A stretch of DNA of 64,000 nucleotides from JAWLBM01 sp041687675 (GCA_041687675.1 JAWLBM010000026.1:1-64000), one strand, 5' to 3'. Shown: positions 6,363-18,270, counted from the stretch's first letter. Notes: generated from the sequence alone by a model not told the origin. Translations and numbers: made by a program.

Positions 6363-8909
6363 TCAGCCGCTCGCCAGCGTCTCCTTCACCGTCGTCGCCA
6401 GCTGCTTGAGGCTGAAGGGCTTGGGCAGGAAGTTGAACTGCTCGTTCTCGGGCAGGTTCTTCTTGAAGGCGTCCTCGGCATAGCCGGAGACGAAGATGAT
6501 CTTGAGGTCGGGGCGGGTCTTGCGCAACTCGCGCAGCAGCGACGGTCCGTCCATCTCCGGCATCACCACGTCGGACACGACAAGGTCGATCGTGCCGCCG
6601 GTCTCCGCCATCACCTCGAGCGCCTCGGTGCCCGAGCCCGCCTCGTGGACGGTGTAGCCGCGCGACTGCAGGGCCCTTGCCGCGAAGGCGCGCACCGCCT
6701 CCTCGTCCTCGACCAGCAGGATCGTCGCGCTGCCGGTGAGGTCGGCCATCGGGGTCGCCTCCGGGTTCTTCTTCGGCGGCGCCTCGGCGGCGGCGACATG
6801 GCGCGGCAGGAAGATCTGGAAGGTGGTGCCGACGCCCACCTCCGAGATCGGGTAGATGTAGCCCCCCGTCTGCTTGACGATGCCGTAGACGGTGGAAAGC
6901 CCGAGGCCGGTGCCCTTGCCCACCTCCTTGGTGGAGAAGAAGGGCTCGAAGATCTTGTCCATGATCTCCGGCGGCATCCCGCTGCCGGTGTCCTTCACCT
7001 CGATCAGCACGTAGTCCGCCGGCGGCATGCCCTTGTGACCGAAGGCGGGCACCTGGTCCGCGGTCACGTTGCGGGTCGAGATCTCGACCTTGCCGCTCTC
7101 GGACATGGCGTCGCGGGCGTTGACGGCGAGGTTGATCACCACCTGCTCGAGCTGGTTGACGTCGGCCATCACCGGCCAGAGGTCGCGCCCGTGCACCACC
7201 GACAGCTGGACCTTCTCGCCGAGCAGGCGGTCGAGCAGGATGTTGAGGTCCGCGAGGACGTCGGAGAGCGTCAGCATGGTCGGCCGCAGCGTCTGGCGGC
7301 GAGAGAAGGCGAGCAGCTGCCGGACGAGGCCCGCGGCCCGGTTGGCGTTCTGCTTGATGTTCATGATGTCCTGGAAGGACGGATCGGTCGGCCGGTGGTT
7401 GGCGAGCAGCAGGTCCGAGAAGCCGATGATCGCGGTCAGCACGTTGTTGAAATCGTGCGCGACGCCGCCGGCGAGCTGGCCGATCGCCTGCATCTTCTGG
7501 CCCTGGGCGAACTGGGCCTCCAGCGCCCTCTGCTCGGTCGTCTCCAGCGCATAGACCACGGCCACCTCGCCGTCGCCGGCGCCCTCCTCCACCGAGGAGA
7601 CATAGAAGCGGGCCGACCGGTCCTGCCCGTCCGGCATCGAGGCGTCGATCGGCGGCATCAGCCCGCGCCCCTCGGCGGCGGCGGCGATGGCGCCGGCGAT
7701 CGCCGCCCGGTCGCGCTCCGACACCACGTCGGTGAGCCGGCCCCGGGCGGCGCCGAGGTCGGCCTTCACGAAGCTGCCGAAGAGCCGCATGAACGGCGCG
7801 TTGGTGCGGCCGAGCCGACCCTCCTTGTCCACGGCGGCGATGGCGAAGGGGGTGTTGTTGAAGAAGCGGGCGAAGCGCACCTCCGCCGCGCGGAGCGCCT
7901 CGGAGATGTCCTCGCCGGGCGAGCGGTTGAGCACCAGGGTGCGGCTGTCGCCCACAGCGCCGTCGGCGCCGACCGGCACCCGGTGGATGAGGCGGACCGC
8001 CAGCGTCTGGCCGGAACGCTTCATCAGGTCGAGGTCGACGATGCCGGTCTTCACCTCGCCCGGCGCGCCGCGCACCCCGTCGAGCAGCGCCGCGCCGTCG
8101 CCGGCGACCATCTCGGCGAGCCCGATGCGCCCGGCCTCGAACTCGGCGAGGTCGTAGCCGAGCCAGTCGGCCAGCGTCGCGTTCATGTAGACGACCCGGC
8201 CGAGGGCGTCGGCGGAGAAGAAGCCGGCCGGGGCGTGGTCGAGGAAGTTCACCGCCCGCTGCAGGGCCTGGAAGCTGTCCTCCTGCTCGTCGCGGTCGCG
8301 GGTGACGTCGGCCACCTGCCAGATGCAGAGCGTGCGCGAGGCGTTCGGCAGCGGCCGGACGCGGATCCGGTACCAGCGCGGCGGTCCCTCGCCGCGGGCG
8401 ATCGGATGGGCGAGGCGCACCTCCTCCTCGGCCCGACGGTTCTCCCGCGCGGCCTGGGCGAGGCGGAAGATGACGTCGGCCGCGTCCGGGTCGCCGGAAA
8501 AGATGCGCTCGACCGTGCGCACCTCGCTCGCCGTCTCGGCGCGGATCAGGCGGCCGTAGGCGGCGTTGGCGTAGACGATCCGGCCCTCCGCGTCGGTGAC
8601 GCAGACGCCGTCGGCCATGGTGTCGAGGAAGCGGCGGGAGAGGCTGTCCTGGGCCTCCGACCGCGCGCCGAAGCGCAGCAGGCCGACGGCGACGCCGAAC
8701 AGCGAGAAGACGCCGACCACGGCGAGGAGCCCGAGCAGACCCATGACGTAGGGCTCGGCGCGGCTGCGGTCGAGCAGGGCGAAGGTGGCTGCGGCCGCCA
8801 CCAGCGAGACGGCGAGGGTGACGAGCAGCGCGACGTTGCCGCCCCTCTCCGAGCGGTCGACGATCGGGGCCTCCACCGACGGTGCGGCGTCGCTGTCGCT
8901 CACGGTCAT
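6363..8909 (-). CDS. cckA: Hybrid histidine kinase CckA (cell-cycle)
   Basis: An 848-residue membrane kinase/phosphatase that feeds phosphate through ChpT to CtrA. Two transmembrane helices lie at about residues 25-78, followed by several PAS-like regions. The dimerisation/H-box GGVAHDFNNVLTAIIG carries His485. ATPase motifs are NLAVNARDAM and GKGTGLGLSTVYGI. A C-terminal receiver has its phospho-acceptor Asp780 in VVSDVVMPEMDG and ends with the conserved KPFSLKQL. This architecture and the H-box are diagnostic of CckA. It is transcribed alone, downstream of sufE on the same strand but 178 bases away. ChpT (30096) and CtrA (15316) are both in this window. Confidence 0.96.
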   Translation of the reverse strand: MTVSDSDAAPSVEAPIVDRSERGGNVALLVTLAVSLVAAAATFALLDRSRAEPYVMGLLGLLAVVGVFSLFGVAVGLLRFGARSEAQDSLSRRFLDTMADGVCVTDAEGRIVYANAAYGRLIRAETASEVRTVERIFSGDPDAADVIFRLAQAARENRRAEEEVRLAHPIARGEGPPRWYRIRVRPLPNASRTLCIWQVADVTRDRDEQEDSFQALQRAVNFLDHAPAGFFSADALGRVVYMNATLADWLGYDLAEFEAGRIGLAEMVAGDGAALLDGVRGAPGEVKTGIVDLDLMKRSGQTLAVRLIHRVPVGADGAVGDSRTLVLNRSPGEDISEALRAAEVRFARFFNNTPFAIAAVDKEGRLGRTNAPFMRLFGSFVKADLGAARGRLTDVVSERDRAAIAGAIAAAAEGRGLMPPIDASMPDGQDRSARFYVSSVEEGAGDGEVAVVYALETTEQRALEAQFAQGQKMQAIGQLAGGVAHDFNNVLTAIIGFSDLLLANHRPTDPSFQDIMNIKQNANRAAGLVRQLLAFSRRQTLRPTMLTLSDVLADLNILLDRLLGEKVQLSVVHGRDLWPVMADVNQLEQVVINLAVNARDAMSESGKVEISTRNVTADQVPAFGHKGMPPADYVLIEVKDTGSGMPPEIMDKIFEPFFSTKEVGKGTGLGLSTVYGIVKQTGGYIYPISEVGVGTTFQIFLPRHVAAAEAPPKKNPEATPMADLTGSATILLVEDEEAVRAFAARALQSRGYTVHEAGSGTEALEVMAETGGTIDLVVSDVVMPEMDGPSLLRELRKTRPDLKIIFVSGYAEDAFKKNLPENEQFNFLPKPFSLKQLATTVKETLASG

Positions 8910-9087
8910 GGCGCCTCGGCCCTCGGGTTGCGGCTGCCGGCGTCCGCCGCGGGCGCGATCGCCCGGCGAGAATCGCCGCGATGTACGGGGTCAATGAATA
9001 CCGCGTCGGCCCGCGCGCGCCAACGACGGCGCGGGGTTTCCACCGCCCCCCGGCCGCGAGAAGGCGGGCCGGCGTGGCACGCGCGCC

Positions 9088-9516
9088 TCAGGCGGCGGCG
9101 GCCTCGGCCTCGCGCCGGATACGGTCGACCATCGAGCGCAGCCCGTTGGAACGCTGCGGGGTGAGATGGTCCTTGAGGTGGAACTCGGTGAAGATCGCCT
9201 CGGGATCGGTCGTCAGCACCTCGGAGACGGGCTTGCCGGAGTAGGTGGCCTGCAGGATGGCGATCAGCCCGCGGACGATATGGGCGTCGGAATCCCCCGC
9301 GAACACCAGCCGGCCGTGGTCGATCCGGGTGTCGAGCCAGACCTGGCTGGCGCAGCCGCGCACCTTGTTCGCCTCGGTCCGGGCCTCCTCCGGAAACGGC
9401 GGCAGCGCCTTGCCGAGCTCGATCACATAGCGGTAGCGGTCCTCCCAGTCGTCCAGGAAGGCGAAGTTCTCGCGGATCTCGTCGAGCGAGGCGACGGGGG
9501 TGCCGATGTCGTTCAT
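9088..9516 (-). CDS. sufE: SufE cysteine-desulfuration protein
   Basis: A 142-residue SufE-family sulfur acceptor that takes persulfide from the SufS cysteine desulfurase for Fe-S cluster assembly. The acceptor cysteine sits in KVRGCASQVW, and the FxxLDDWEDRYRYVIELG helix is typical. It stands apart from any suf operon, which is usual in alphaproteobacteria. ATG start at 9516. Confidence 0.93.
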   Translation of the reverse strand: MNDIGTPVASLDEIRENFAFLDDWEDRYRYVIELGKALPPFPEEARTEANKVRGCASQVWLDTRIDHGRLVFAGDSDAHIVRGLIAILQATYSGKPVSEVLTTDPEAIFTEFHLKDHLTPQRSNGLRSMVDRIRREAEAAAA

Positions 9517-9562
9517 GACCGGGATATAGCGGCGCAGGGGCGTCGTGAAAAGGACGGCCCCG

Positions 9563-9955
9563 TCAGATGGAGCCGTCGGGCGCCGGGCCGCTCCAGTCCG
9601 ACTCGAGGTCGGAGGGCGTGAGGGTGCCGGCGCCGGCGACGGCGGACCCTTCCGCCGGTGGCGGCTCGCCGGAGCCGCCGAGCTGGCCGTCGAAGAAGCG
9701 GTAGGCCATCAGCGCCGCGGAGCGGGCCTTCAGCGAAAAGGTCTCGGCGGCGCGGCCGCCGATGTCGCAGACGTCTGGGTTGCGGTCGCAGAAGCCGGCG
9801 GCGTCGGAGAGCGCCGCGGACGCCGCGCCGACCGCCTCGGCGGCGCCCACCGGGTCGACGTCGGGCAGCACCTGCCGCGAGGCGGCCAGTTCCTCGTCGA
9901 CCGGAATCAGCATGATCACCACGGCGAGCCAGAATGCGGTGCGCAGGAGAAACAT
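9563..9955 (-). CDS. DUF5330 membrane-anchored protein
   Basis: A 130-residue protein beginning MFLLRTAFWLAVVIMLIPVDEE, a single N-terminal transmembrane segment or uncleaved signal. This is the conserved hallmark of the DUF5330 family in Hyphomicrobiales. A middle region holds a CDRNPDVC cysteine pair and an alanine-rich helix, and the tail is Pro/Gly-rich. Function is unknown. The start at 9955 is chosen because upstream codons are not conserved and would bury the membrane segment. It is transcribed towards sufE with a short gap. Confidence 0.82.
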   Translation of the reverse strand: MFLLRTAFWLAVVIMLIPVDEELAASRQVLPDVDPVGAAEAVGAASAALSDAAGFCDRNPDVCDIGGRAAETFSLKARSAALMAYRFFDGQLGGSGEPPPAEGSAVAGAGTLTPSDLESDWSGPAPDGSI

Positions 9956-10398
9956 CTCGGCCTGTCCGAAGCTCGAACCCGAAGGTCGGTGGGCGGCGGT
10001 CCCGGGCATTCCCGCCCGCCGGACCGAGCCCGTGCATCCATGGCAGGAGGTATGCCCCAAGGTTATCAAGAGAAGTTTAGGGCCGGCTGTCGCGACTCCG
10101 CCAATTTGAGACGAATTGTCGGCAAATCAGCGCGGGGTTGCCGCCCCCTGCCCACGGGCCGGGTCTGAAAGGGCCAAGGTTTCAGCGGTTTACACCCGCC
10201 CCGCAGCGCTGCGGCGGCCGGGTTGCAAAGCATTAACCACAGTTTCGATCTCCTTCGGGCCGGGACGGCGGGGCCGCGGAAATCCGCCTGCGGCCGTCCA
10301 CCGCAGCGTCTGCCATCAACCATCCTTAAAGGGCGGCGTGGCAAGGTTCCGGTCGTGAACCGGCGACCCGGCGAGACGGTCGGCGATGGGGTAGCGTA
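9956..10398. other. Intergenic region upstream of the DivJ-like kinase
   Basis: No gene is seen in these 443 bases. They hold the divergent start regions of the DUF5330 gene and the kinase. Visible elements are a perfect 14-bp palindrome at 10201-10214 (CCGCAGCGCTGCGG), a TTAACCA element at 10233-10239 and TCAACCAT plus TTAA at 10316-10329. The last two resemble CtrA half-sites, but no full TTAA-N7-TTAA box is present. Confidence 0.4.
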
Positions 10399-12177
<1,779 letters not shown>

Positions 12178-12181
12178 CCCC

Positions 12182-13075
12182 ATGGCGAGGAAGAAACCGG
12201 CCCCGCCGCCCGCGCCCGGGCGGATCGCCCGGCTCGCCGGCGCCGCCGTCGCCCGGCCGGCCGCCACCGGCGGCGGCATCCTGATGCTCGCCGTCGCCGC
12301 GGTGATCCTGACCAACGCCCTCGCCCTCCAGCCCGGCGCCCATCCGGCGCCCCTCTTCAAGGACACGCGGCCGGTGCCGCCGGGCGCGATCGCCCCGGCG
12401 ACGGCCGGGCCAGTGGCGGAGGAGGTCGATTCCATCGACGACCTCGTCCGCCGCACCACCGGCCGCGCCGAGCCGGCGATCGACAGCGGACTCGTCCGCG
12501 AGATCCAGGAGGAACTGAAGGCGCGCGGCTACTATCTCGGCGAGGTGGACGGCCTGACCGGACCGATGACCTCCGCCGCCATCCTGCGCTTCGAGGAGGA
12601 GGAGGGCCTGCGCGCCACCGGCGAGCCGACCGGCGACGTCCTCGCCGCGCTCCGTGCCGGCCGGCCCGACCGCCGCTCGGAGGTGGTGGAGCCGCAGCCG
12701 GCGCCCGCCCACGTCCCGCCGCCGCCGCCACGCCCCGCGGAACTGCGCCCGATGACCGCCGCGGCCGAGCCGGCGCCCGCCGCGATGCCGGCGCTGGCGG
12801 GGTCCGGGGATACGCTGCAGGCGACCCCGGCGGTGCTGCGCAGCGAGCCCGCCCCGGCCCCGCCGCCGGCCGCCTCCGACCCCCGCCTCGCCCGGGTCCA
12901 GGAGGCCCTCGACCTCCTCGGCTACGGTCCCCTCTCGCCCGACGGCCAGTGGACGCCGGAGACGCGCGCCGCCATCCGCCGCTTCGAGGAGAACCGCGGC
13001 CTCGTGGTGACCGGCGAGATCAACGAGGCCTTCGTCGCCGAACTGGTGCGGATCGGCGGCCTCGCCCTCGACTGA
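12182..13075 (+). CDS. Membrane-anchored double peptidoglycan-binding protein
   Basis: A 297-residue protein with a positively charged N-terminus and one transmembrane segment (residues about 24-45). It then has two PG_binding_1 domains, about 100-155 (LVREIQEELKARGYYLGEVDG) and about 240-290 (RVQEALDLLGYGPLSPDGQW), joined by a long Pro/Ala linker. It probably tethers the inner membrane to the cell wall. It follows the DivJ-like kinase by 4 bases and precedes the DUF1491 gene by 27 bases, so the three likely form an operon. Confidence 0.88.
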   Translation: MARKKPAPPPAPGRIARLAGAAVARPAATGGGILMLAVAAVILTNALALQPGAHPAPLFKDTRPVPPGAIAPATAGPVAEEVDSIDDLVRRTTGRAEPAIDSGLVREIQEELKARGYYLGEVDGLTGPMTSAAILRFEEEEGLRATGEPTGDVLAALRAGRPDRRSEVVEPQPAPAHVPPPPPRPAELRPMTAAAEPAPAAMPALAGSGDTLQATPAVLRSEPAPAPPPAASDPRLARVQEALDLLGYGPLSPDGQWTPETRAAIRRFEENRGLVVTGEINEAFVAELVRIGGLALD

Positions 13076-13102
13076 TCGACGCCGATCGGCTAGAGCCCGG
13101 CG

Positions 13103-13456
13103 ATGCAGCGCGTCACCTCCGACTTCTTCGTCGCCGCCTACGTCCGCCGCCGCAACGACGCCGGCCGCTTCACCGCGGTGACGCGGCGGGGTGCGGCGGA
13201 GGCGGGCGCGATCTTCGTCAAGGTGGCGCGGCTCGACCGCACCGCCGACCTCTACGGCCCCGCCCCGCAGTTCGCCCTCGACGACACCGACCCCGCGGTC
13301 GCCGGCGGCCGTGTGTTCGAGCGGCTGATGGAGCGGGCCGCCGAAGCCGAGGTGGACGAGCGCCTCGGCAAGGAGACCCGCTTCGACAGCGACCTGTGGA
13401 TCGTCGAGACAGAGAGTCCCGACGGCGAGCACGGCCTCGACGTGGTCGAGATCTGA
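13103..13456 (+). CDS. DUF1491 family protein
   Basis: A 117-residue soluble protein that matches the alphaproteobacterial DUF1491 family. Features are an N-terminal TSDFFVAAYVRR, a central GAIFVKVARLDRTADLYGPAPQ and a C-terminal RFDSDLWIVETES. Function is unknown. It is the last gene of the probable kinase/PG-binding operon and converges on fliI. Confidence 0.88.
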   Translation: MQRVTSDFFVAAYVRRRNDAGRFTAVTRRGAAEAGAIFVKVARLDRTADLYGPAPQFALDDTDPAVAGGRVFERLMERAAEAEVDERLGKETRFDSDLWIVETESPDGEHGLDVVEI

Positions 13457-13546
13457 ACAGGGAAGGCCCGCCCCGGCGCGACCGGGCAGCGCCCGCCAGC
13501 CTGGACGCGATCCAGCCGGATGGCTTCGCCGGGCCTTCGTGGCTCG

Positions 13547-14899
13547 TCACACGCCAGTGGGCCCGGACCCCGATCCCGCGATGCCTTCCAGGAGGTCGGC
13601 GAGCAGCCGGTAGCCTTCGTCCCGCCGCGTGCACTCCCGCTTGTCCTGCGCGAGGAACCCCTCGACCGGGCCGAAGGCGGCGATGGCCCGGTCGACCTCC
13701 GGGCTGGAGCCGCGGCGATAGGCGCCGAGGCGGATCAGTTCCTCCATGTCGGTGTAGGTGGCCAGCAGCCGCTTCGTCTCGGTGATCAGCGGCTGCCACT
13801 CCGGCTCGACGCAGCCCGGCATGGTCCGCGATACCGACTTCAGCACGTCGATCGCCGGGTAGCGGCCGCGCTCGGCGATCGCGCGCTCCATCACAATGTG
13901 GCCGTCGAGGATGCCGCGGACCGCATCGGCGACGGGCTCGTTGTGGTTGTCGCCCTCGACGAGCACGGTGAAGAGGCCGGTGATGGTGCCGCCGCCCGGC
14001 CGGCCCGGCCCCGCCCGCTCGAGAAGCCTGGGCAGTTCCGTGAACACGGTGGGCGTGTAGCCCCTGGACGTCGGCGGCTCGCCGGCGGCGAGCCCGATCT
14101 CGCGCTGGGCCATGGCGAAGCGGGTGACGCTGTCCATCAGGCAGAGCACGTCGCGGCCCTCGTCGCGGAAGTGCTCGGCGACGGCCATGGTCATCCAGGC
14201 GGCCTGGCGGCGGAGCAGCGCCGTCTCGTCCGATGTCGCCACCACCACCACGGAGCGGGCGAGCCCCTCCGGCCCGAGGTCGTCCTCGATGAACTCCTGC
14301 ACCTCGCGGCCGCGCTCGCCGACGAGGCCGATCACCGCCACGTCGCAGGCGGTGTAGCGGGCGAGCATGGAGAGAAGCACCGACTTGCCGACGCCGGAGC
14401 CGGCGAAGATGCCCATCCGCTGGCCGCGGCAGCAGGTCGCGAAGGTGTTGAGGGCGCGCACGCCGAGGTCGATCGGGCCGCCGACGCGGGCGCGATCGGA
14501 GGCCGGCGGCGGCGGCGCGCGCAGCGGCCGCTCGACGGCGCCCGGGCGGAGCGGGCCGCGGCCGTCGATCGGGTTGCCGAAGGCGTCGATCACCCGGCCG
14601 AGCAGCGCGTCCGAAGGCCGCAGCGTCGCCGAGGCGGCGGCGAGTTCGGCGCGGGCGCCGAGGCGCACCCCCTCCAGCGGGCCGAAGGGCAGGCAGAGCG
14701 CCCGGTCGCCCCGGAACCCCACGACCTCCACGGCGACGGTGGTGCCGCCGAAGCCGGAGACCGTGAGCCGGGAGCCGACGCTCATCTCGGCGACCGGCCC
14801 GGCCACCTCGACGAGGATGCCCTGCACGGCGGCGACCCGGCCGTAGACCTGCCGCTCCGGCAGGCCGCCTATCCCCGCGACGAGACCTTCCACCGACAT
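13547..14899 (-). CDS. fliI: Flagellar export ATPase FliI
   Basis: A 450-residue F1-beta-like ATPase that energises flagellar type III export. The Walker A loop is GIFAGSGVGKSVLLS, and GLVGERGREVQEF and CLMDSVTRFAMAQREIG are the family ATPase and Walker B regions. The ATG at 14899 gives the usual FliI length; longer upstream frames run into the ctrA regulatory region. It is divergent from ctrA, an arrangement seen in many Hyphomicrobiales and consistent with CtrA control of flagellar genes. FliJ lies 12 kb away. Confidence 0.96.
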   Translation of the reverse strand: MSVEGLVAGIGGLPERQVYGRVAAVQGILVEVAGPVAEMSVGSRLTVSGFGGTTVAVEVVGFRGDRALCLPFGPLEGVRLGARAELAAASATLRPSDALLGRVIDAFGNPIDGRGPLRPGAVERPLRAPPPPASDRARVGGPIDLGVRALNTFATCCRGQRMGIFAGSGVGKSVLLSMLARYTACDVAVIGLVGERGREVQEFIEDDLGPEGLARSVVVVATSDETALLRRQAAWMTMAVAEHFRDEGRDVLCLMDSVTRFAMAQREIGLAAGEPPTSRGYTPTVFTELPRLLERAGPGRPGGGTITGLFTVLVEGDNHNEPVADAVRGILDGHIVMERAIAERGRYPAIDVLKSVSRTMPGCVEPEWQPLITETKRLLATYTDMEELIRLGAYRRGSSPEVDRAIAAFGPVEGFLAQDKRECTRRDEGYRLLADLLEGIAGSGSGPTGV

Positions 14900-14955
14900 G
14901 CCGACACGCTCCCGCCATCGGGTGACCACGACTCCGGCCCGAAGCGGCCGGAATT

Positions 14956-15214
14956 GATTCGCGAGTGTAAGGGTTCGTTTACCCCGGGCGTTAATGATTT
15001 GGGACAGGCGAGACCGTCCGCAGGCGGCGAACGCGCCCTCCTGTCTGTGGACAAGCCGGATGGTTGAGTCGGTGGAATCACTTGAGCCGAAAAGCTCACA
15101 CGCCGAATTAACCATGCCGAGGGGGATTCTGCGTTGATTCTGAAGGGTCTGGAGCAGAATCCACATGGCAGCGCGTATTCTGCTTGCGGCGCAGAATCAG
15201 AGTTTGTTAACCAT
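14956..15214. promoter_or_regulatory. ctrA/fliI control region with clustered GANTC and CtrA half-sites
   Basis: The 416-base divergent interval 14900-15315 holds no gene. GANTC (CcrM) sites lie at 14956, 15066, 15075, 15125, 15136, 15157 and 15194, six of them within 133 bases. The last four are embedded in a repeated ATTCTGC/GCAGAAT motif: forward at 15126 and 15177, with a variant at 15137, and reverse at 15154 and 15191. GGATTCTGC (15124-15132) and GCAGAATCC (15154-15162) form a perfect inverted pair. TTAACCAT, the CtrA half-site, occurs at 15108-15115 and 15207-15214. This fits methylation- and CtrA-controlled transcription of ctrA, as in Caulobacter. Confidence 0.7.
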
Positions 15215-15315
15215 TGGCCGGTAACCTTGTTCCGACGTCGATCGACCAGACCCGGCAGGGCCTTGCCGCAGACAGGACGTCGCGAGAGGCCCGCGAACAC
15301 ACGAGGGGATACGGC

Positions 15316-16011
<696 letters not shown>

Positions 16012-16200
16012 GGGGCGTACGGACAGCCGCGCGCCCTCCGGCCGGGCCCGGTCGGCCCGTGTCTCCGTTTGCCGCCACGCGCTTCCGGGCGGGGCCACCC
16101 CCTTCCCCTTCCGAGATCCCGCCGGGGCTTGCCAGCGACGGGGCTCCGTGGCCCTAATCCGGGCGTTGCCCCGCCATTCCGGGGTTTGGGGATCACGCCC

Positions 16201-16710
16201 ATGCTCGACCGTCGCCGCGTCCTGGCCATGCTCGCCGCGAGCGCCGCTTCCGTCCCTGCCCTCTCCCGTGCCGCCCGCGCGGCTGCGGAGATGCTGGGAC
16301 CGCGCGCCGTCGTCGCCCTTCTCTACGCCCTCCACTCCGGCCGGGCCGGCGGCGGGCAGCCGCTGTGGGAGGACCCGGTCCAGCGGGAGGAGCTGTTCAC
16401 GCCCGCCCTGCTCGCCGCCTTCGAGGCCGACGCCGAGCGGCGCCGGGCAAATCCCGACGAGGCGCCCGCGCTGAACGGCGATCCCTTCTACGACGCCCAG
16501 GACTGGGGCCTCTCGGGGCTCAGCATCGGCGAGCCCGAGGCGGTGGAGACCGACGTCTCCGAGGTGCGGGTCGAGTTCCAGATCTTCGGCGACCCCCGCC
16601 GGCTCGTCTACCGGCTGGTCTGGACCGGCGACGGCTGGCGCATCGACGACATCGTCTACGGCGAGGAGGCCGGCGGGGGCCACTCGCTGCGAGGTCTTCT
16701 CGGCGGCTGA
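16201..16710 (+). CDS. Tat-exported DUF3828-like protein
   Basis: A 169-residue protein with an N-terminal MLDRRRVLAMLAASAAS, a twin-arginine-type signal ending at ALSRAARA. The mature part has FYDAQDWGLSGLSIGEP and a terminal LVWTGDGWRIDDIVY, the pattern of DUF3828/NTF2-like exported proteins. It is predicted periplasmic; function is unknown. Start at 16201, where the twin-arginine signal begins. It sits between ctrA and nadK on the same strand. Confidence 0.7.
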   Translation: MLDRRRVLAMLAASAASVPALSRAARAAAEMLGPRAVVALLYALHSGRAGGGQPLWEDPVQREELFTPALLAAFEADAERRRANPDEAPALNGDPFYDAQDWGLSGLSIGEPEAVETDVSEVRVEFQIFGDPRRLVYRLVWTGDGWRIDDIVYGEEAGGGHSLRGLLGG

Positions 16711-16791
16711 ACCGCGCCGGACCGCGGCCTTGCCGGTTCCCTTCTCCGCATGGCCGTGGTAGCGGCTTGAGGCGGAGAACCGGGAGCATTC

Positions 16792-17583
16792 ATGTCAAGG
16801 GCCAACCGCCTCGTTTCCTCCTTCGAGAGGCTCGCCTTCGTGGCGACCGACACCGAGGAGGCGATCGCCGCCCGGGCCGATCTCGCAAGCCGCTACGGCG
16901 ACGTTCCGCCGGAGGAGGCGGAGGTGGTCGTGGCGCTCGGCGGCGACGGCCTGATGCTGCAGACGCTGCACGCCTACATGAACACCGACACCCCGATCTA
17001 CGGCATGAACCGCGGTTCGGTCGGCTTCCTGATGAACGAGTACCGCGCGGACCACCTGCGCGAGCGGCTGGCCGAGTCGGTGGTGACCGCGATCCACCCG
17101 CTGATCATGACCGCGGTCGACGCCCATGGCGTCACCCATTCGGAGCGGGCGATCAACGAGGTCTCGATGCTCCGCGAGACCTACCAGGCCGCCAAGCTGC
17201 GGCTGTCGATCGACGGCAAGGTGCGGCTCGAGGAACTCATCTGCGACGGCGTGCTGGTGGCGACCCCGACCGGCTCCACCGCCTACAACCTCTCCGCCCA
17301 CGGGCCGATCATCCCGATCTCCGCCCCGCTGCTGGCGCTGACGCCGATCAGCCCGTTCCGGCCGCGGCGCTGGCGCGGCGCGCTGGTGCCGAACCGCTGC
17401 ACCGTCACCATCGAGGTCACCGAGGCGGAGAAGCGCCCGGTCAGCGCCTCGGCCGACCACAACGAGATCCGCGACGTGGTGCAGGTGACGATCCGCGAGG
17501 ACCCCCGCCAGCGCAGCCTCATCCTGTTCGACCGCGACCACAACTGGGACGAGCGGATCCTCGCCGAGCAGTTCCGCTACTGA
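16792..17583 (+). CDS. nadK: NAD kinase
   Basis: A 263-residue enzyme that phosphorylates NAD to NADP. It has the GGDG motif with catalytic Asp in VVALGGDGLMLQTLH, MNRGSVGFLMNEY, the adenine-binding NEVSMLRE, and GVLVATPTGSTAYNLSA. It is the short alphaproteobacterial form of normal length. ATG at 16792, with GGGAG 6-8 bases upstream. Confidence 0.96.
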   Translation: MSRANRLVSSFERLAFVATDTEEAIAARADLASRYGDVPPEEAEVVVALGGDGLMLQTLHAYMNTDTPIYGMNRGSVGFLMNEYRADHLRERLAESVVTAIHPLIMTAVDAHGVTHSERAINEVSMLRETYQAAKLRLSIDGKVRLEELICDGVLVATPTGSTAYNLSAHGPIIPISAPLLALTPISPFRPRRWRGALVPNRCTVTIEVTEAEKRPVSASADHNEIRDVVQVTIREDPRQRSLILFDRDHNWDERILAEQFRY

Positions 17584-17682
17584 CGCCGGCGTTCCGCCGC
17601 GACACGCGGCCCGGCGTGGCCGCAACCGGCTGTTAAGCATGGCGCGGTACCCTCCAGGATCATCGGATCCGGGGACGGGAAG

Positions 17683-18225
17683 ATGCCGAAGCGCGGCACG
17701 GCGAGCAGCGACCACGAGGTCATCCAGCCGACCAACGACCTGCGCCGCAAGGTGCGGGAAGTTCCCCTGCGCTCGCCGGACGACGATCCGGTCCGCCGGG
17801 CCGAGGCCGCGCTCAACGCGCTGTCCCGGCACTTCGAGGACTGGATGGAGGCGGAGGTCTCGCTGGTGGCGGAGAGCCGCGACCGCTGGGCCGCCGCGGG
17901 CCTTTCCGCCGGAGAACCGCGCGAGGCCTTCTTCCGGGCCGTCCACGACGTCAAGGGCCAGGCGACGACGCTCGGCTACCCGCTCGCCGCCCGCGCCGCG
18001 GCCAGCCTCTGCCTGCTGATCGAGCGCACCTCGCCCGAGGCGCCGCCGCCGCTGGCGCTGATCGACAGCCACGTCGAGGGGATCCGCGCCATCTTCCGCG
18101 AGGGCGCCCGGGACCCGGCCGACCGGGTCGGCTCCGCGCTCGTCGAGGCGCTCGACCGGATCACCGCCGCCCACGTCGCCGAGCACGGCCTCCCCGAGCC
18201 CGACGACGGCCCCTCCCCGTTCTGA
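17683..18225 (+). CDS. Single-domain Hpt phosphotransfer protein
   Basis: A 180-residue soluble protein built around a four-helix Hpt domain (residues about 45-135). The phospho-acceptor His lies in FFRAVHDVKGQATTLGYPL, the standard HxxKG pattern. It has no kinase or receiver domain. It probably relays phosphate between a hybrid kinase and a response regulator; the partner is unknown. The N-terminal 40 residues are charged and disordered-looking. It stands alone between nadK and a REP cluster, 2.5 kb from ctrA. Confidence 0.85.
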   Translation: MPKRGTASSDHEVIQPTNDLRRKVREVPLRSPDDDPVRRAEAALNALSRHFEDWMEAEVSLVAESRDRWAAAGLSAGEPREAFFRAVHDVKGQATTLGYPLAARAAASLCLLIERTSPEAPPPLALIDSHVEGIRAIFREGARDPADRVGSALVEALDRITAAHVAEHGLPEPDDGPSPF

Positions 18226-18270
18226 CGTCCCCGCGACGTGCTTCCGGCGGGGCGCCCTGCCCCGCCCCTC

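Noticed and set aside
6030..9164. Open frame of over 1000 codons on the plus strand across cckA
   Set aside because: It is antisense to cckA, has a composition set by the codon bias of the real gene, and shows no family motifs.
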